Shown here piece after piece: positions 19,943-27,823 of a DNA stretch of 64,000 nt (position 1 is the stretch's first letter; every line of letters begins with the position of its first letter). Where the stretch lies: positions 682,001 through 746,000 of the forward strand of contig CAXXSC010000008.1 in NCBI GenBank assembly GCA_963668435.2, given 5' to 3'. The notes below the pieces were generated by a model, which ran no database searches, was not told the origin of the DNA, and saw only the letters and a program-made list of their open reading frames with translations. This DNA comes from G963668435 sp963668435 (GTDB lineage Bacteria > Latescibacterota > Latescibacteria > Latescibacterales > Latescibacteraceae). A program made the translations under genes and the position numbers.

Positions 19943-19983
19943 AAAAAGAGAAGAGAGCCGCTAATCAGCCCTCTTCTCTTTTT
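19943..19983. terminator. Bidirectional terminator between PL8 and ThuA genes
   Basis: Arms AAAAAGAGAAGAG (19943-19955) and CTCTTCTCTTTTT (19971-19983) pair perfectly around a 15-base loop. It sits between convergent genes ending at 19904 and 20019, with A- and T-runs suiting both directions. Confidence 0.85.
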
Positions 19984-20018
19984 CTGTTTCTGTGGTTCAA
20001 AATGCTCTTTATAAATCT

Positions 20019-20777
20019 CTAAGCCCAGACACGGCTGGCCCAGAGCATACCGCGCTGAACAATCTCACGTGCCTCGGGGACATTGAAATCCTTCGCCACA
20101 TGCCCAAGCGAGGTGTAGAAAACTCGCCCCTTGCCGAACATCTTCTTCCATACAACCGGCATGACAGCACCCTTGACCCAGGGATCATGCTCGCCCTGGA
20201 ATGTGGTCGTCGCCAGCACTTCGTTGATGGGATCGACATGCATGTAATACTGTTCGGAGTGCATTTTGAAATCGCCGAGGCCTTTCGTGATGGGATCATC
20301 GTGGTTGATGATATTGACCTCATAATCGATCACGCCGCCGGGATGGGCCACCCACTGGCCGCCGACCATATACTGATAATTGGTGTTGTTCCTGAACGAG
20401 TCGGCAAGGCCGCCGTGCCATCCGGCGACATTAACACCGTTTCTCACTGCGTTGAGAAGGCCGTTCTCCTGTTCACCGGTGATTGTGCTCATGGTAAACA
20501 CCTGCACGACAAGATCCAGTGAATTCATGAAATCGGCATCGAGATAGGAATCGAGCGTAGTCGAGACTGTGACATCGAATCCCTGCGATTCCATCCATGG
20601 TACGAAAATATCCACACACTGTTTCGGCTCATGCCCTTCCCAGCCGCCCCAGACGACAAGAGCCTTTTTCCCGGCAGCGGCGGCTTTCGGAATATCCAAT
20701 CCATTGACCATACCTGCGACTCCTGCCGCGGCTGTTCCCTTGAGGAAACCACGGCGTCCTGTTTTCAGTTCATGCAT
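20019..20777 (-). CDS. Tat-exported ThuA-like (class I glutamine-amidotransferase fold) protein
   Basis: 252 residues from the ATG at 20777, six bases after AAGGA; an in-frame ATG at 20792 has no site. The twin-arginine signal is TGRRGFLKG followed by an Ala-rich hydrophobic stretch, so the protein folds before export. The ThuA domain starts with KALVVWGGWEGHEPKQ and contains VAGWHGGLADSF, VGGQWVAHPG and the terminal GKGRVFYTSLGHVAKDF block. ThuA-like proteins are linked by genome context to disaccharide use, but biochemical roles are mostly unproved. Here it neighbours a small membrane protein and a bicupin on the same strand, with other ThuA-like genes at 23956 and 24951. Confidence 0.85.
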   Translation of the reverse strand: MHELKTGRRGFLKGTAAAGVAGMVNGLDIPKAAAAGKKALVVWGGWEGHEPKQCVDIFVPWMESQGFDVTVSTTLDSYLDADFMNSLDLVVQVFTMSTITGEQENGLLNAVRNGVNVAGWHGGLADSFRNNTNYQYMVGGQWVAHPGGVIDYEVNIINHDDPITKGLGDFKMHSEQYYMHVDPINEVLATTTFQGEHDPWVKGAVMPVVWKKMFGKGRVFYTSLGHVAKDFNVPEAREIVQRGMLWASRVWA

Positions 20778-20865
20778 ACTGCATCCTTTCATTGCTTAAA
20801 TCACCGGTACTTATTACCGTTCACGGCCGTTTTTGCTCTTTCAGGCATTCCGATATCGGCCAAAT

Positions 20866-21153
20866 TCAGACCGCAAGTTTGAAAAAAGCTATCAGACACA
20901 AAATTAACGCTATCCCACCGCCGGCACAGTACACAAGCAGCGGAACACTTATTATCTCCATATTCGTCTCGAGGTTCATGATGATCATGTCCTCGGCACC
21001 CCAGGCAAGCGCAGTGGTCAAAAGTGTTATGAGAACGATGTGCCACTGCTTGAAAAGTGCGAGGATAGCAAGCACGATCACGATGAACATCGCCGACCCT
21101 TCCCAGTCGATCGAGGTCAGGTGCCACATAATATTGTCTATAAAAGCTTCCAC
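20866..21153 (-). CDS. Small integral membrane protein of unknown function
   Basis: I do not recognise a family. The 95-residue frame starts at GTG 21153, six bases after GGAGG. Three hydrophobic helices are evident (around MFIVIVLAILALF, WHIVLITLLTTALAW and SVPLLVYCAGGGIALILCL), with a short acidic loop between the second and third. The gene lies 88 bases upstream of the ThuA gene on the same strand and may be cotranscribed with it. Overlapping frames on either strand look like shadows because they lack this coherent hydrophobic pattern. Confidence 0.6.
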   Translation of the reverse strand: MEAFIDNIMWHLTSIDWEGSAMFIVIVLAILALFKQWHIVLITLLTTALAWGAEDMIIMNLETNMEIISVPLLVYCAGGGIALILCLIAFFKLAV

Positions 21154-21318
21154 GAACGCCCTCCATACCACAAAACAGTCCGGGAACTTCTCAGCTGTCA
21201 ACCGAATGATAATCTCCGGCACAAGCAACTGCATTGACAAGCGCTTGAACCCGGCCGCAACAGTCCCTGTTTCAGGAATATAGTCGTTTCCCTATGGAAA
21301 GACAAGAGTCCCTGTAAC

Positions 21319-21349
21319 AAAAAAAGCCCTGCATGAACCACAGGGCTTT
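21319..21349 (-). terminator. Rho-independent terminator after the bicupin gene
   Basis: On the minus strand AAAGCCCTG pairs with CAGGGCTTT around a nine-base loop and runs into seven T residues. It lies 20 bases beyond the bicupin stop codon, separating that gene from the membrane protein/ThuA pair. Confidence 0.85.
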
Positions 21350-21369
21350 ATAATCGATCGGCGCGGGGA

Positions 21370-22320
21370 TCACTCCCAGTTCCAGCCTTTCATGTGGTGT
21401 TTCCTGTAACGTGTCTCGCGGGCATCGTGACGGTTCCCCATGTAGAGCCACTGCATGGGCTCGTCTGTATGGTTGATCGACTGATGAGGAATACAGAAAT
21501 TCGGCGGGATCAAAAACGCTGTTCCGGGAGGCTGGTAGAAAAGCTGCTTGCCGAAAACGAGCAGACTGGTGCCCTTGAGCTGAAGCCAGACCTCTTCGCA
21601 GCCTGGGCCGTGAAGGTGCGGCTGAGCGACATCGAAAGCATCGATTGACACGATCGCGAAACCGACCGGATTCGAGAACTTCGCGCCATCCACGATACCG
21701 CGGCCAAGATGAGCCCAGTGCATGCCCGCGCGCTGAATATGATCCTTGTACGAACCGATTTTCATTTCCTTGATCGGCTTGAATCCCTTTTCTATCTCTT
21801 CACAGACAATCACAGCCTCGAGGAAATGCTCATTGCAGGTGTTGAAGAACTGGTATTCGAGCCCGGCAGGCATGAAAATACCGCAGCCTTCCTCGATATC
21901 GACTTTCTGGCCGCCGGCCTCCACCCTGCCCTTGCCTTTCTCGATGTAGAAAAAGACCTGCTCGGTGTCGCTTTTCGTTTTCTGCGTGTATGTGCCGGGA
22001 TCGAGCTTGCCCCAGTTATAGGCGGTCATGTATTTCAGCACTGCGCCGGCTTTGGGAGGATTCGTCGGATCACCCGGCGTAAGGATTTCGCGCTCGACCC
22101 AGCCGCCATGTTTGACAGAACCGCTGTGAACCGGCGAATTGAGATAGCTGCGCATGTACATTTCGACATTTGTATCGGTCGGATAGCGGTGATTGTACTC
22201 ATCAAGCTCGAAATAGGACGGGATATTGTCCTGGCCGAATGACGGGATATTGCCCTGGGCCATGACAGTCGCTGTCAGCGACAGCGAGAACACAAAAACG
22301 AGGAACAGTACTTTTTTCAC
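21370..22320 (-). CDS. Secreted bicupin protein
   Basis: 316 residues from GTG 22320, which follows a GGAGGG site; the longer frame upstream is unlikely. A cleavable signal (VLFLVFVFSLSLTATVMAQG) shows export. Two cupin barrels are visible: the first around EQVFFYIEKGKGRVEAGGQ and GIFMPAGLEYQFFNT, the second around QPHLHGPGCEEVWLQLKGTS and AFLIPPNFCIPHQSINHT, with His/Glu residues placed to bind a metal. Such bicupins include oxygenases, isomerases and sugar-binding proteins; no substrate can be read from the sequence. It ends with its own terminator. The divergent upstream region holds the sigma-54-like element. Confidence 0.8.
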   Translation of the reverse strand: MKKVLFLVFVFSLSLTATVMAQGNIPSFGQDNIPSYFELDEYNHRYPTDTNVEMYMRSYLNSPVHSGSVKHGGWVEREILTPGDPTNPPKAGAVLKYMTAYNWGKLDPGTYTQKTKSDTEQVFFYIEKGKGRVEAGGQKVDIEEGCGIFMPAGLEYQFFNTCNEHFLEAVIVCEEIEKGFKPIKEMKIGSYKDHIQRAGMHWAHLGRGIVDGAKFSNPVGFAIVSIDAFDVAQPHLHGPGCEEVWLQLKGTSLLVFGKQLFYQPPGTAFLIPPNFCIPHQSINHTDEPMQWLYMGNRHDARETRYRKHHMKGWNWE

Positions 22321-22511
22321 GGGTTTGCCCTCCGTGCTGAAGTGAATGTATGAGTGAGAAAAAAGAAAATTCATTTCTTGAGTATAACACACACCATAAA
22401 AAAAGGAAACAAAATCCCTGCTATAAAATATATTTCATCTATTGACAAAATGTCATCAATCAGCAGCTTCATAAGAACATTTTGCCACTCCCAAGACAAA
22501 ATGCCGCCTCC

Positions 22512-22529
22512 GGCAAAAACATTTTTGCC
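22512..22529. promoter_or_regulatory. Perfect palindrome, candidate enhancer-binding site
   Basis: GGCAAAAA and TTTTTGCC form a perfect inverted repeat with a two-base centre. Related half sites (ATTTTGCC) occur near 22479 and AAAATGCC near 22498. It lies about 110 bases before the start expected from the sigma-54-like element at 22607, the usual position for an NtrC-family activator site. Function is inference. Confidence 0.45.
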
Positions 22530-22606
22530 ACAAAAAAGCCCCAAAAATCCCTATAAACCGCCACATATCACTAATTTACGATAATCGCAACTATATTCTA
22601 AAGTTT

Positions 22607-22621
22607 TGGCATACATGTTGC
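22607..22621 (+). promoter_or_regulatory. Candidate sigma-54 promoter
   Basis: TGGCATACATGTTGC matches the RpoN consensus (TGGCAC-N5-TTGC) at all but one base, with exactly ten bases between the GG (-24) and GC (-12) dinucleotides. It faces the small ORF at 22734, giving an approximately 100-base leader. Confidence 0.55.
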
Positions 22622-22646
22622 GATATTAATTTATAGAAAGACTACT

Positions 22647-22711
22647 GGCGCCATCGCGTACACCGAAAAGAAAACATAATAAATCTGTTCCGAGCCCTGC
22701 AAGGTGGCGCC
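22647..22711 (+). promoter_or_regulatory. 5' leader stem just before a strong Shine-Dalgarno
   Basis: GGCGCCA at 22647-22653 can pair with TGGCGCC at 22705-22711, closing a 51-base loop eight bases before the AAGGAGG of the microprotein gene. It could modulate translation or only be a 5' stabilising stem. Confidence 0.35.
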
Positions 22712-22733
22712 TTAAGAAAAAAGGAGGTTAACG

Positions 22734-22895
22734 ATGACTGACAAGCGACTCATGACCGACATTGAAATCGGAAAACGTGTCATATGGCTTGAAAATGAAA
22801 TCGACACCTGCCTGGCTTATGATCTCCCGACAACGAGCCTGGAGAACGATCTTATAGACATTCTTAAAATTCTTGAAACAAGAAGCGCGAATTAA
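22734..22895 (+). CDS. 53-residue microprotein of unknown function
   Basis: The frame starts MTDKRLMTDIEIGKRVIWLE and ends ILKILETRSAN. The ATG lies six bases after AAGGAGG, one of the strongest ribosome sites in the window, and a terminator follows 57 bases after the stop. The protein is acidic, cytoplasmic and predicted mostly helical, with no cysteine pair motif, membrane helix or signal. I do not recognise a family. The candidate sigma-54 promoter, upstream palindrome and leader stem suggest a tightly controlled, stress- or nutrient-linked product. A regulator or adaptor binding a larger protein is possible, but nothing in the sequence proves it. Confidence 0.6.
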   Translation: MTDKRLMTDIEIGKRVIWLENEIDTCLAYDLPTTSLENDLIDILKILETRSAN

Positions 22896-22952
22896 CCCGT
22901 CTTCATATATATGTTCCCGTAGTTACCCTTTTCTTCATCACAGTATCCGTCC

Positions 22953-22990
22953 AAAAAACGCTGCCATAACCGTCGTGGCAGCGTTTTTTT
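22953..22990. terminator. Bidirectional terminator after the microprotein gene
   Basis: AAAAAACGCTGCCA (22953-22966) pairs with TGGCAGCGTTTTTTT (22976-22990). It separates the microprotein gene from the convergent SUMF1-domain gene ending at 23080. Confidence 0.88.
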
Positions 22991-23079
22991 ATTTTAGAAA
23001 CATACACTGATTCAGCACTATGACTGTCTGTAAATCGATTTCCTCAAGCGGCATACTGCTGATCACAAAGGGCCATGTT

Positions 23080-23952
23080 TCACTGAAGGTTTCTTGCCAC
23101 ACGAAATCCCACATAGAAATGACAGCCGCCGGTCCAGAAAGCACCCCGTGTGGCGCTTCTGCATTCCGAGGCCTCGTTGAACCAGCTTCCCCCGCGCATT
23201 CTGCGGATATTGAAACGCTCCTCTTCCACAACCGGATCGCTGACCGGCTCATTGGGATAATTTCCCCAGTGGTAGGTCTCGTCATAGGCATCGTACACCC
23301 ACTCCCAGACATTGCCGTGCATGTCGTAAATCCCCCAGGCATTGGGCTCTTTTATGGCAACCGGGTGCGGCGCGCCATCGCTGTTGCCGATATACCAGCC
23401 AGCTCTGCCGAGATCAGCCTCCGTGTCGCCGCTGTAGAACAGCGAGGAACTCCCGGCACGGCAGGCATATTCCCACTCGGCCTCTGTCGGCAGTCTGAAC
23501 CCGTTTTTCGAAAAATCGCAGAACGTGGTATTCACATCAAAGCATGGTTCAAATCCAGCCGCCTCGCTCAGCTTGTTGCAGAAAAGCGCGGCGTCGCTGG
23601 CATTGACATTCGTTACCGGCTGCGATGGATCTTTCACCGATGAGGGATTATTGCCCATGACCGCCTCGTACTGCGCCTGGGTGATCTCGGTGGCGCCGAT
23701 CTGGAACGCACCGAGAGTCACAGTGTGGACAGGCTGCTCGTCGGGAGAGTATTTTTCCGCATCAGAGCCGTTCGGATCAAAATCATGCCCCATTCGGAAA
23801 CTGCCACCCGGCAGGGAGACCATACTGACACCCTCAATATCCTCAACCGTAACAGTTGCTTTCTGTCCACCGCCATTACAGGCGAGAAACCCCAAGGCAG
23901 CAATTGAAACGAAAGCCAGGCAAATCACCACGGTATTCACACGCATCTTCAT
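23080..23952 (-). CDS. SUMF1/FGE-domain lipoprotein, probably not an active formylglycine-generating enzyme
   Basis: 290 residues with a lipoprotein signal ending in ALGFLACNGGG. The SUMF1 (formylglycine-generating-enzyme-like) domain fills the rest: VSLPGGSFRMGHDF, HTVTLGAFQIGATEITQAQY, GFRLPTEAEWEYACRAG, GIYDMHGNVWEWVYDAY and a GGSW block near the end. True FGEs have a copper-binding Cys pair in that last block. Here the first is replaced (GGSWFNEASECRS keeps only the second), so this is more likely a ligand- or glycan-binding relative than a sulfatase activator. Its start lies three bases after the stop of the ThuA gene at 23956, so the two are almost certainly cotranscribed and translationally linked. 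A sulfatase that would need an FGE is at 59580, but this protein is a poor candidate. Confidence 0.85.
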   Translation of the reverse strand: MKMRVNTVVICLAFVSIAALGFLACNGGGQKATVTVEDIEGVSMVSLPGGSFRMGHDFDPNGSDAEKYSPDEQPVHTVTLGAFQIGATEITQAQYEAVMGNNPSSVKDPSQPVTNVNASDAALFCNKLSEAAGFEPCFDVNTTFCDFSKNGFRLPTEAEWEYACRAGSSSLFYSGDTEADLGRAGWYIGNSDGAPHPVAIKEPNAWGIYDMHGNVWEWVYDAYDETYHWGNYPNEPVSDPVVEEERFNIRRMRGGSWFNEASECRSATRGAFWTGGCHFYVGFRVARNLQ

Positions 23953-23955
23953 CGC

Positions 23956-24783
23956 TCATCCCTTCTTGTCTTCGGAGACCGGAATATCTTTTTTCATGGC
24001 CCAGTGAGCGGCACGCCAGTAAAGCTTGCGGTATTCCTTATGACGCCATGAGGTGTAGGTATGCCCGGCGAGAAGACCCACGACACGTCCCTTGCCGTTC
24101 TCAAGCGCCCAACCGGCGATATCGTGACGTTTGTCCTGGGCTCCGGTGGACTCGAACAGCTTGACAGCGTTCGGATTGGTCAGCTCGACACCGAAATTCT
24201 CGTCGAGCGGCATGAGGAAATCCTCCATACCTTCAGAGACCGGGTGCCGCTGGTTGAAATTGTGCAGGAAAACAGTCTGCACCGGGCCGTGCATAATGCC
24301 TTTGATTCCCATCATGTCATTGAATTTCTGACGTTCCGGGGTCCAGCAGGTGCAGTGAAGCGCCATGAAGCCCATACCGCGGTCGAGCACATTCGTGACA
24401 ATAGCGTCCTCGAGCTCATCGCTCATGTAACCGTCGCCCGGCATGGTACCCTCAACGATGGGATCCGGGCTCCATCCCTCAACAGCACCGCCCCAGCGTG
24501 TGATTATGAGAAGATCGGCGTCCGAGATAAGTTCAGGTGTTACATACCGCGCGTCGTGAGTGAACATGAAACGCCATCCCGCCGGTTTGAAAATGCCCCT
24601 CATCTCCTGCACTTGCCCCATGCCGTTATGGAGCTGGTCGCCGCCGAGATAAACGACTTTTGTTTCACCGGGCTTTTTCTTGAGGCTGGCGCTGGCGCTC
24701 TTCCCAGCGAGAAAAGCGGGAGCAAGCGAAGCGATTCCCGCTTTGAAAGCCCCGCGGCGGGTGATACGATCGAAAAATGACAT
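23956..24783 (-). CDS. ThuA-like protein with Tat-type signal, second copy
   Basis: 275 residues. A twin-arginine motif (TRRGAFKAG) precedes a hydrophobic Ala-rich stretch, implying Tat export. The ThuA domain begins KVVYLGGDQLHNGMGQVQEM and includes ADLLIITRWGG, GMGFMALHCTCWTPERQKF, a histidine-rich HNFNQRHPVSEGM segment and the GKGRVVGLLAGHTYTSW block. The C-terminal RKLYWRAAHWAMKKDIPV is shared with the third copy at 24951, so these two are closer to each other than to the first at 20019. It is the first gene of a two-gene unit with the SUMF1-domain lipoprotein. Role unknown; sugar-linked by family context. Confidence 0.82.
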   Translation of the reverse strand: MSFFDRITRRGAFKAGIASLAPAFLAGKSASASLKKKPGETKVVYLGGDQLHNGMGQVQEMRGIFKPAGWRFMFTHDARYVTPELISDADLLIITRWGGAVEGWSPDPIVEGTMPGDGYMSDELEDAIVTNVLDRGMGFMALHCTCWTPERQKFNDMMGIKGIMHGPVQTVFLHNFNQRHPVSEGMEDFLMPLDENFGVELTNPNAVKLFESTGAQDKRHDIAGWALENGKGRVVGLLAGHTYTSWRHKEYRKLYWRAAHWAMKKDIPVSEDKKG

Positions 24784-24950
24784 GAAAGACTCCTTTCATA
24801 TTTGATTCAAGATTGAAAAATTATAACTAAAAATAGTGAGAAAAAATATGTTTCTCGTTAAGTCGCTAAGTCAGATACAGCATTAAAGCCTGAACATCAT
24901 TTTCGATACAATTCATGCGGTAAGAACTTCGAAACAGAATATTGAATGAA

Positions 24951-25802
24951 TCAGTAAATACTCCTCTCAGGCGGACGTCCGTTCGCGAATTCTTTCATGG
25001 GGATCTCTTTATGCATGGCCCAGTGCGCCGAACGCCACATAATCATTTTAAAAGAGCCTGAATGGAACGGATGTGGTGTATGACCGGGCAGAAGCACCGC
25101 CACGCGGCCCTTGCCGAAATCATGGCACCAGCCTCCGGTTCGGTCTATGGGCTGCTCCTCGCCTTTCAGGTTGAACAGCCCGGTCGTGCGTCCCGGAATG
25201 AGATCGCAGTAGAAAATCTCGTCCTCACCGAGTTTTGCATCCATGACACCGGCAGATATGGGATGATCCTGGTTGATATTATGAAGAAAAGAGGGCTGGA
25301 CTTTCGTGTGCATATACGGTTTTTCGATGCCGAGCAGGTCCATGAATTTCGGCCGTTCGCCATTCCAGACACTGCAATGCATGGCAAGAAGGCCCATGCC
25401 GCGTTTCACATTGTCGATTATTGCCTGTTCCCGCTCATCTGTGAGAAAAACCTCCTCGTCTGCCCTGTCGCTGACAATGCCACCCTCGGCCCAGCCGAGA
25501 TTGTTGGACTTGGCATAGCGGGAAACGACAAAAAGATCGGTTTTAGCCAACTCCTCAGGCGTGACGAATTTCGTTGCCTGTGCAAAATCGAGCTGCCAGC
25601 CTGCATGGCGCAGCACATCCTGCCAGTTTTTTTCCTGGGTGATCGGATTATGCCAATAGTCTCCGACAAGAAAAAGAGCACGGGGCGATTCATTCGATGC
25701 GCGGCTTTCCCCCGATACAAGGGAAGAAAGCATCGTTGCGCTAAACATCGTTGAACCGTATTGCAAAGCAGAACGACGGGAAACGGTCTCGGATAATTCC
25801 AT
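24951..25802 (-). CDS. ThuA-like protein with Tat-type signal, third copy
   Basis: 283 residues; the signal contains VSRRSALQYG, a Tat motif. The domain starts PRALFLVGDYWHNPITQEKN and carries GMGLLAMHCSVWNGERPKF, HNINQDHPISAGVM and GKGRVAVLLPGHTPHPFHSG, collinear with the neighbour at 23956, as is the C-terminal WRSAHWAMHKEIPMKE. The 167-base gap between the two genes has no clear terminator, so they may share a transcript. Together with the gene at 20019 this makes three exported ThuA-like proteins within 6 kb, an expansion typical of glycan-degrading lineages. Biochemical activity is unproved for the family. Confidence 0.82.
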   Translation of the reverse strand: MELSETVSRRSALQYGSTMFSATMLSSLVSGESRASNESPRALFLVGDYWHNPITQEKNWQDVLRHAGWQLDFAQATKFVTPEELAKTDLFVVSRYAKSNNLGWAEGGIVSDRADEEVFLTDEREQAIIDNVKRGMGLLAMHCSVWNGERPKFMDLLGIEKPYMHTKVQPSFLHNINQDHPISAGVMDAKLGEDEIFYCDLIPGRTTGLFNLKGEEQPIDRTGGWCHDFGKGRVAVLLPGHTPHPFHSGSFKMIMWRSAHWAMHKEIPMKEFANGRPPERSIY

Positions 25803-26054
25803 ATTCCGTTATCTCCTGTTTATAATATGCAGTACCTTCATTAACGAGTATTTCTCCTCGACATCATGACCTGAAAAACATAATGGCCTATCAAGTAAGG
25901 TAAACATCATACGCGAAAATGCAAACATCTTCCTCATGGCTCATACTTATTTGGTGAAACCTGCGATGTTAAGCGAGAATTTTCTTTTTTTTATTAAAAA
26001 AAAACAGTACATTTTTCAGAAGGATTATAACAATAGACAAATATAACGAATGCC

Positions 26055-27635
26055 ATGAATGAATTAAAAATAAACAAATTATTTTATTTCAAACGTTTCC
26101 TGTTATTCTTTTCTCTTCCCCTCCTGCTGACACTTGGCATAATTGTATATATTTATCAAACAGAATTCAAAGCTGATTTGAAAATATTGCAAACTGAAGA
26201 GCAGCTGAGAATCGAACAGAATAAAAAGATCATTCTCAGTCTTTTCGAAACCTACTATTCAGACATTTTCTTTCTTACTGAGATATATAACATTTACCCC
26301 GATTTTGCTACAGGCAGCAAGGCTGAATCGGAAAAAATATGTCAAAGCCTCCTCGCTTTCCTTCGACAGAATAAAGTCTATGATCAATTGCGTTTTATCG
26401 ATGCGAGCGGTTACGAAAAATTCAGGCTTAATTATAATAATGGGTATCCGTCGGCCGTCCATCCGGATTCGCTCCAGCAAAAAAGTGATCGATATTATTT
26501 CATTGAAACGATGAAACTTAATACTGGCCAGGTATATGCATCCCCAATGGATCTGAATATCGATTACGGTGTGGTCGAGGATAAACCCATGATCCGTTTT
26601 GCCATGCCTGTTTTTTCCAAGACTGGAGCTCGTCAGGGAATTATAATCCTGAATTATTTCGCCCAGACAATTCTCGATATTATTTCTCAGCATTCCTCTG
26701 CGGTACAAGGCGAGTTGATGCTCGTCAACCGTATGGGATTCTGGCTGCACAGCCAAAATCATGAGGATGAATGGGGCTGGATGTTCAGGGACAGAAAAGA
26801 CCGGCGTTTCCAGTCGGATTACCCGGAGGAATGGCTTGATATTTCATCCCGGGAATCGGGAATAATCGAAAGTTCCAATGGGCTATTCAGCTTCACTAAA
26901 GTCAGACCGCTTACAGATAGCCTGGAAATGAAAAACAGATGCCCCAGCTGTGATAACCTCTGCTGGATCATGATATCCCAGATCACCCCCGAACAATTAT
27001 CATCAGGAAAGAAGGCGTTATTATATCGGCTGACGCTTCTGTTTACTGCAATTGGCATTGTCCTCGCAATCAGCGCTTTTATCCTGACCAATTTTGAGGT
27101 AAAGAAAAAACGCGCTGAACTGGCGCTTAAAAAAGCGGCCCTGAAAGATCCGCTCACCGATCTTTCCAACAGGCGTGATTTCAGTGAACGGTTTTACAAT
27201 GAAGTTGCTCGATTCAATCGAAATGAAAGGGGATTGTCGCTTATCATTTCTGACATCGACCATTTCAAATTGTTCAACGATACGCACGGTCATGATTGCG
27301 GTGACGCCATTCTTGTACAGATTGCCGGTATTTTTAAAAGCTCGTTACGATCACAAGACATTTCCTGCCGATGGGGCGGTGAGGAATTTGTCATAGCCCT
27401 CCCGGAAACAAAACATGAAAATGCCGTTCTAACCGCAGAAAAACTGCGGGAAACAATTGAATCGGCCGTTTTTGTATACAAGAACCGGAATTTGAAAGTC
27501 ACAATGAGTTTCGGCGTCTCATCTTACAGAAAAGGCCAGAGTCTCGAAGACTGCATAAAATCCGCTGATAAAGGTCTTTATGAAGCAAAAAACAGCGGGA
27601 GAAATCGTGTGATTTTCAACACGGAGGAATCCTGA
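26055..27635 (+). CDS. Membrane-bound diguanylate cyclase with extracytoplasmic sensor domain
   Basis: 526 residues: a first membrane helix (FLLFFSLPLLLTLGIIVYIY), a roughly 280-residue extracytoplasmic sensor with CACHE-like features (YDQLRFIDASGYEKFRL, PMIRFAMPVFSKTGARQGII), a second helix (ALLYRLTLLFTAIGIVLAIS), then a C-terminal GGDEF domain. The active-site loop is intact as RWGGEEFVIALP near residue 440, and an inhibitory-site RxxD (RSQD) sits five residues before it, so product feedback is likely. It makes cyclic di-GMP in response to an external ligand. A CxxC pair (RCPSCDNLCW) lies just before the second helix. The start has no strong Shine-Dalgarno, but no better start is available. 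No EAL or HD-GYP gene is nearby. Confidence 0.88.
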   Translation: MNELKINKLFYFKRFLLFFSLPLLLTLGIIVYIYQTEFKADLKILQTEEQLRIEQNKKIILSLFETYYSDIFFLTEIYNIYPDFATGSKAESEKICQSLLAFLRQNKVYDQLRFIDASGYEKFRLNYNNGYPSAVHPDSLQQKSDRYYFIETMKLNTGQVYASPMDLNIDYGVVEDKPMIRFAMPVFSKTGARQGIIILNYFAQTILDIISQHSSAVQGELMLVNRMGFWLHSQNHEDEWGWMFRDRKDRRFQSDYPEEWLDISSRESGIIESSNGLFSFTKVRPLTDSLEMKNRCPSCDNLCWIMISQITPEQLSSGKKALLYRLTLLFTAIGIVLAISAFILTNFEVKKKRAELALKKAALKDPLTDLSNRRDFSERFYNEVARFNRNERGLSLIISDIDHFKLFNDTHGHDCGDAILVQIAGIFKSSLRSQDISCRWGGEEFVIALPETKHENAVLTAEKLRETIESAVFVYKNRNLKVTMSFGVSSYRKGQSLEDCIKSADKGLYEAKNSGRNRVIFNTEES

Positions 27636-27823
27636 CAATCACATCTTTAACGAAACCTGTGTATTCCCTGCTTGCTCTGCAAGATGAAAATGATATTCCA
27701 CTTCTCATAAACCCCCGATAATCCGCCTTGACTCAGGGCTTTTTTTTACGTAATTTATAGTACTCATATCAGTCCGCAGCAGAAACGACTCGTACACGTA
27801 TATCATACATAAAGGAGTTCTTC

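Noticed and set aside
20801..21166. 121-codon minus frame overlapping the small membrane protein
   Set aside because: It has no family-like or hydrophobic pattern, whereas the other minus frame shows three clean membrane helices and a GGAGG-supported start.
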